Of a stretch of DNA of 8,004 nt, positions 5,791-8,004 are shown in pieces. The first letter of the stretch is position 1. The number at the start of each line of letters is the position of its first letter. The notes under the pieces were generated by a model, which saw only the letters and a program-made list of their open reading frames with translations, ran no database searches and was not told the DNA's origin. This DNA comes from an uncultured Anaerotruncus sp. (GTDB lineage: Bacteria; Bacillota; Clostridia; Oscillospirales; Ruminococcaceae): assembly GCF_902490045.1 (NCBI RefSeq), contig NZ_CABUCJ010000109.1, positions 1-8,004 on the forward strand, given 5' to 3'. The position numbers were made by a program, and so were the translations under genes.

Positions 5791-7357
5791 TTTGGCGCGC
5801 CTCCGCGAAAGAAAGGTCCATCGTTTTCAGGTCCTCCGCGACCGCCGCGTCAAAGTCGAGCAGGTCGAGGATGTCGCGGCGCAGGTCGATCCCCGGCGCG
5901 ATCTCGCAGATCTCGAGCCCCCGCTCCCCCAGCCGGAAGACGCACCGCTCGGTGACGTAGAGCACCCGCTGGCCCGACCTGTGGGCGTTGAGCGCCGAAA
6001 AGCTCACACTCTGCACCGCCCTTACGAACTTGCGCACCCGCCCTTCCCGCAGGATGCGCAGCTTCCCGTCCTCCACCGCGACCTCCAGGCCGCCCGCCGT
6101 GAAGTTGACGCAGAAGACGATCCGCCCGGTCGACTGGGTGATATTCGCAAAGCCGCCGATCCCCGCCGGGCGGCCGGGCAGCCGGTGTGCGTTGACGCTG
6201 CCGTCGCTTCCGACCTCGAAGCCGCCCATGAAGCAGATATCCAGTCCGCCGCCGTCGTAAAAATCGAACTGCTGGGAGGTGTCCGTAATGACGTCCGCGC
6301 CGATCGTCGCGCCGAAGGCGAGCCCCGGCGCGGGCAGCCCGCCGATGCCGCCCGATTCCACGGTAAGCGTCAGGGAGCCCAGCAGTCCGAGCCGCGCGGC
6401 GGCCGGACCGACCGTCTCGGGGATGCCGATGCCGATGTTGACCACGTCGCCCGCTCGCAGCTCTTTCGCGGCGCGCGCGCCGATAATCTCGTGCGAGAGG
6501 TTCGCCGCCTGCTCCCCGCGCTTTCCCGACAGCCGCAGACGCCCCATCCAGTAGTCCATATGCGTGGGCGGCACATGGATATCCCCCGAGAGGGAGGGGT
6601 TGTATTCGGTTTTGATGATCTGGTGCTGGTCGGGGCAGACGACCACCGCGTCGACGAGCACCCCCGGCACGATGACGCTGCGCGGACGGGTAAAGACGGG
6701 CGACAGCCCCTCGACCTGCACGATCACCCTGCCGCCGTTCGCCTTGGTCGCCTGCGCGAGCGAAAGCGCGTCGGCCGTGACGCACTCCTTGTCGAAGGTG
6801 ATGTTGCCGTTGGGGTCGGCGGCCGTGCCGCGGATGAACGCCACGTCGAATTTGGGCGCGCGGTAGAAGAGCAGCTCCTCTCCGTCCACCTCAACCAGCT
6901 TCACCCACGCCTCTTTGGAACGCTCGTTGAGGCCGGGGCCCTCGAGCCGCGGGTCGACGAAAAGGTTGAGCCCCACCCGGGTGTACACCCCCGGCTGCCG
7001 TCCCGCCGCGGCGCGCTGCATCTGCGCCATCACGCCGAGCGGCATGTTGTATCCCTCAATCCGGTTTTCGCTGATCATCCGGAGCGCCGCCGGCATGCTC
7101 ATGAAGTGCCCCGCCACGATGCTCTTGACCGCGCCCGCGGCGATGTACGGATCGGCGCACAGCCGCTCGTCCCATCCGCCGAAGCCGGACGCGCAGTAGA
7201 GGGTCAGCCCGTTCGGGTGGCCGCTTTCGGCATAGCGCGCGGCCAGCGCGTCCTGCAGCCGCGAGGGGTTTGCAAGGGACAGAAACGCGTTGATGCCGAT
7301 CGTATCGCCGTCGCTCACGAGCGCGGCGGCCTCCTGCGGGGTCATGATCTGGAACAT
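5777..7357 (-). CDS. Family I acyl-CoA transferase (propionate CoA-transferase/YdiF-like)
   Basis: 526-residue single-chain CoA transferase with fused alpha (about 1-275) and beta (about 290-510) halves. It moves CoA between carboxylic acids, e.g. acetyl-CoA to propionate, lactate or another short-chain acid, through a glutamyl-CoA intermediate. Evidence: TVESGGIGGLPAPGLAFGA (332-350), whose E334 lines up with the catalytic glutamate of Clostridium propionicum Pct; DFYDGGGLDICFMGG (365-379); GGFANITQ; FTAGGLEV; TERCVF; and EIAPGIDL near the end. The N-terminal half keeps PGV-TRVGLNLFVDPR, LFYRAP and RGTAADPNGNITF. The start at 7357 follows AGGAAGGGGG and a sigma-A promoter. It overlaps the small membrane-protein gene by 14 nt. 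The substrate cannot be read from the sequence; propionate/lactate CoA-transferase in fermentation is the best guess, the broader YdiF group the alternative. Confidence 0.9.
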   Translation of the reverse strand: MFQIMTPQEAAALVSDGDTIGINAFLSLANPSRLQDALAARYAESGHPNGLTLYCASGFGGWDERLCADPYIAAGAVKSIVAGHFMSMPAALRMISENRIEGYNMPLGVMAQMQRAAAGRQPGVYTRVGLNLFVDPRLEGPGLNERSKEAWVKLVEVDGEELLFYRAPKFDVAFIRGTAADPNGNITFDKECVTADALSLAQATKANGGRVIVQVEGLSPVFTRPRSVIVPGVLVDAVVVCPDQHQIIKTEYNPSLSGDIHVPPTHMDYWMGRLRLSGKRGEQAANLSHEIIGARAAKELRAGDVVNIGIGIPETVGPAAARLGLLGSLTLTVESGGIGGLPAPGLAFGATIGADVITDTSQQFDFYDGGGLDICFMGGFEVGSDGSVNAHRLPGRPAGIGGFANITQSTGRIVFCVNFTAGGLEVAVEDGKLRILREGRVRKFVRAVQSVSFSALNAHRSGQRVLYVTERCVFRLGERGLEICEIAPGIDLRRDILDLLDFDAAVAEDLKTMDLSFAEARQNDAG

Positions 7358-7388
7358 GGCGGGGCCCCCTTCCTGTTGTTACCGCTCC

Positions 7389-7417
7389 ATTGTACCCGAA
7401 CGGCGGCGCGGTTGCAA
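7389..7417 (-). promoter_or_regulatory. Sigma-A promoter of the CoA-transferase gene
   Basis: Minus-strand TTGCAA (7412-7417) and TACAAT (7389-7394) are 17 nt apart, one or two mismatches from consensus per box. The predicted start near 7382 leaves a leader of about 25 nt containing the AGGAAGGGGG ribosome binding site. The sequence ATGGAGCGGT (7381-7390) overlaps the end of the -10 box. Confidence 0.82.
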
Positions 7418-7427
7418 CCCGTTTTCT

Positions 7428-7751
7428 TTTGCCGCTCATCGAGCGGCGGAGATTGTCGGGCTGCGCCCGGCGGCGGTCTTGGATTTTCCGCCCAGCAGGC
7501 GGAGGACCTGCCGGTAGTCGACCGGTGATAGTCTTAGATCATCCGCTCATCGAGCGGCACAGTTTGTCGGTAGTCGACCGACAGCGACCCTATTGTCTCG
7601 GCCTAAGAGCCGCCCTACGGGCGGTTGGCCTCGATCGGCGGCTGCGGCCGCGCTCTTGTACGGACAAGAAATAGGGGAAAGAAGCCGCAAGGGGAGACCC
7701 CCTTGACCCCCGCGCCGCCTCCGGTTGGCCTTCGGCCAAAGTCGGCGGCGC
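7428..7751 (+). repeat. Right palindrome array (modular intergenic repeat)
   Basis: Upstream of the CoA-transferase promoter lies a run of palindromes, reading outward: GCCGCTC-atc-GAGCGGC (7431-7447); CGGGC/GCCCG (7457-7469); TCCGCC/GGCGGA (7487-7503); CCGGT-agtcg-ACCGG (7511-7525); CCGCTC-atc-GAGCGG (7543-7557); TGTCGGT-agtcg-ACCGACA (7565-7583); CCGCCC-tac-GGGCGG (7610-7624); TCTTGT/ACAAGA (7654-7669); CAAGGGG/CCCCTTG (7688-7705); and a nested GCGCCGCC/GGCGGCGC structure (7712-7751). It shares ordered blocks with 1-201 in inverted orientation but has extra modules (the two agtcg-loop stems) that the left copy lacks. Frames crossing it look non-coding. No transposase is present. Confidence 0.85.
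7712..7751. other. Nested hairpin at the outer end of the right array
   Basis: An outer 8-bp stem GCGCCGCC / GGCGGCGC (7712-7719, 7744-7751) encloses an inner 6-bp stem TTGGCC / GGCCAA (7725-7730, 7734-7739). Half of it is shared exactly with positions 1-20 at the other edge of the window, where the partner arm would fall outside the window. Confidence 0.7.
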
Positions 7752-8004
7752 CTGTGACACGGATCAATGAACGAGTGTACAGCAACCAGCCCGCCGCCGC
7801 GCCGCGGGCGCAATGCCTCTGCCGGAGAGCCTCCGGAACCGTACCAGAGGTACACGCGTGGAGGCGCGGACGGCTTCGCCGCGCCTTCCGTCTCCACACG
7901 CTGGGAGAACCGAGACTAGGTTGAGCCCTCAGGACGCACGTCAGTTGCGGCCCCAGACCGCAACTGACCTCGCGATCGGTCAAGCCGATGCGCGTGCGCC
8001 TCAC
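7752..8004. other. Non-coding, hairpin-rich stretch of unknown nature
   Basis: About 250 bases to the window edge without a convincing gene. Dyads seen: CCTCTG/CAGAGG (7816-7821, 7845-7850) enclosing CCGGAG-agc-CTCCGG (7822-7836); a competing GTACC-aga-GGTAC (7841-7853); an imperfect GTGGA...TCCAC structure with inner GGCGCGG/CCGCGCC around 7859-7898; a perfect 10-bp TCAGTTGCGG/CCGCAACTGA (7941-7967); and ATCGG/CCGAT (7975-7989). A minus-strand frame with a GTG at the very edge crosses the region, but its translation is arginine- and proline-rich, lacks domain-like character, and continues through the palindrome array, so I do not call it. It may be an outer part of the same repeat or a structured RNA. 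Confidence 0.5.

Noticed and set aside
5603..7528. 641-codon open frame on the plus strand
   Set aside because: It is the shadow of the CoA-transferase gene on the opposite strand and runs on into the palindrome array. It has no motif and no good ribosome binding site.
7428..7751. CRISPR array
   Set aside because: Repeats are short dyads of different sequence with irregular spacing; no repeat-spacer periodicity and no cas genes.
7615..8004. 129-codon minus-strand frame reaching the right edge, and a 116-codon frame at 7547-7897
   Set aside because: Both run through perfect palindromes of the repeat array, with Arg/Pro/Gly-rich translation and no ribosome binding site or domain. A partial gene entering from the right cannot be fully excluded.
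1..8004. Composite transposon or genomic island
   Set aside because: Inverted arrays bracket the block, but there is no transposase, integrase or target-site duplication, and the contents are core housekeeping genes in a familiar order.

Overview
The window is GC-rich bacterial DNA. It most likely comes from a high-GC, low-copy-intergenic Clostridia genome of the Oscillospirales/Ruminococcaceae type. Three things point there: the gene order (DUF512 radical-SAM/PDZ protein, der, plsY, gpsA, preceded by yceD-rpmF), a PlsY carrying GMTN and SFAVIV where most phyla have GATN and PFGYL, and strong AGGAGG ribosome binding sites with sigma-A promoters. All eight supported genes lie on the minus strand, so the description below runs from right to left.

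Right end (7358-8004): about 650 bases without a convincing gene. The part next to the genes holds a sigma-A promoter (TTGCAA-17-TACAAT). Beyond it is a mosaic array of short palindromes (7428-7751), then a further hairpin-rich stretch running to the window edge. Next come a family I acyl-CoA transferase related to propionate CoA-transferase/YdiF (5777-7357) and a coupled 75-residue two-helix membrane protein of unknown function (5563-5790).

Middle: a perfect-consensus sigma-A promoter (TTGACA-17-TATAAT, 5515-5543) drives yceD (DUF177) and rpmF (ribosomal protein L32). A strong intrinsic terminator (4622-4648) follows rpmF. Directly after it, with almost no room for a promoter, start four tightly packed genes: the DUF512 protein, der (ribosome-assembly GTPase), plsY (acyl-phosphate:G3P acyltransferase) and gpsA (G3P dehydrogenase). 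GpsA makes the glycerol 3-phosphate that PlsY acylates, so the last two form the entry of phospholipid synthesis. YceD, L32 and Der concern ribosome or rRNA maturation.

Left end (1-213): a second copy of the palindrome array, inverted relative to the right one. The whole gene block is therefore bracketed by inverted, modular repeats sharing an exact 24-nt and an exact 23-nt segment plus one near-exact 25-nt segment.

The most notable points are a clean ten-residue gap in switch II of the second GTPase domain of Der, the bracketing palindrome mosaics, the terminator in front of the der-plsY-gpsA genes, and the uncharacterised membrane protein coupled to the CoA transferase. I did not find a clear defence system, CRISPR array, transposase or tRNA/rRNA gene.
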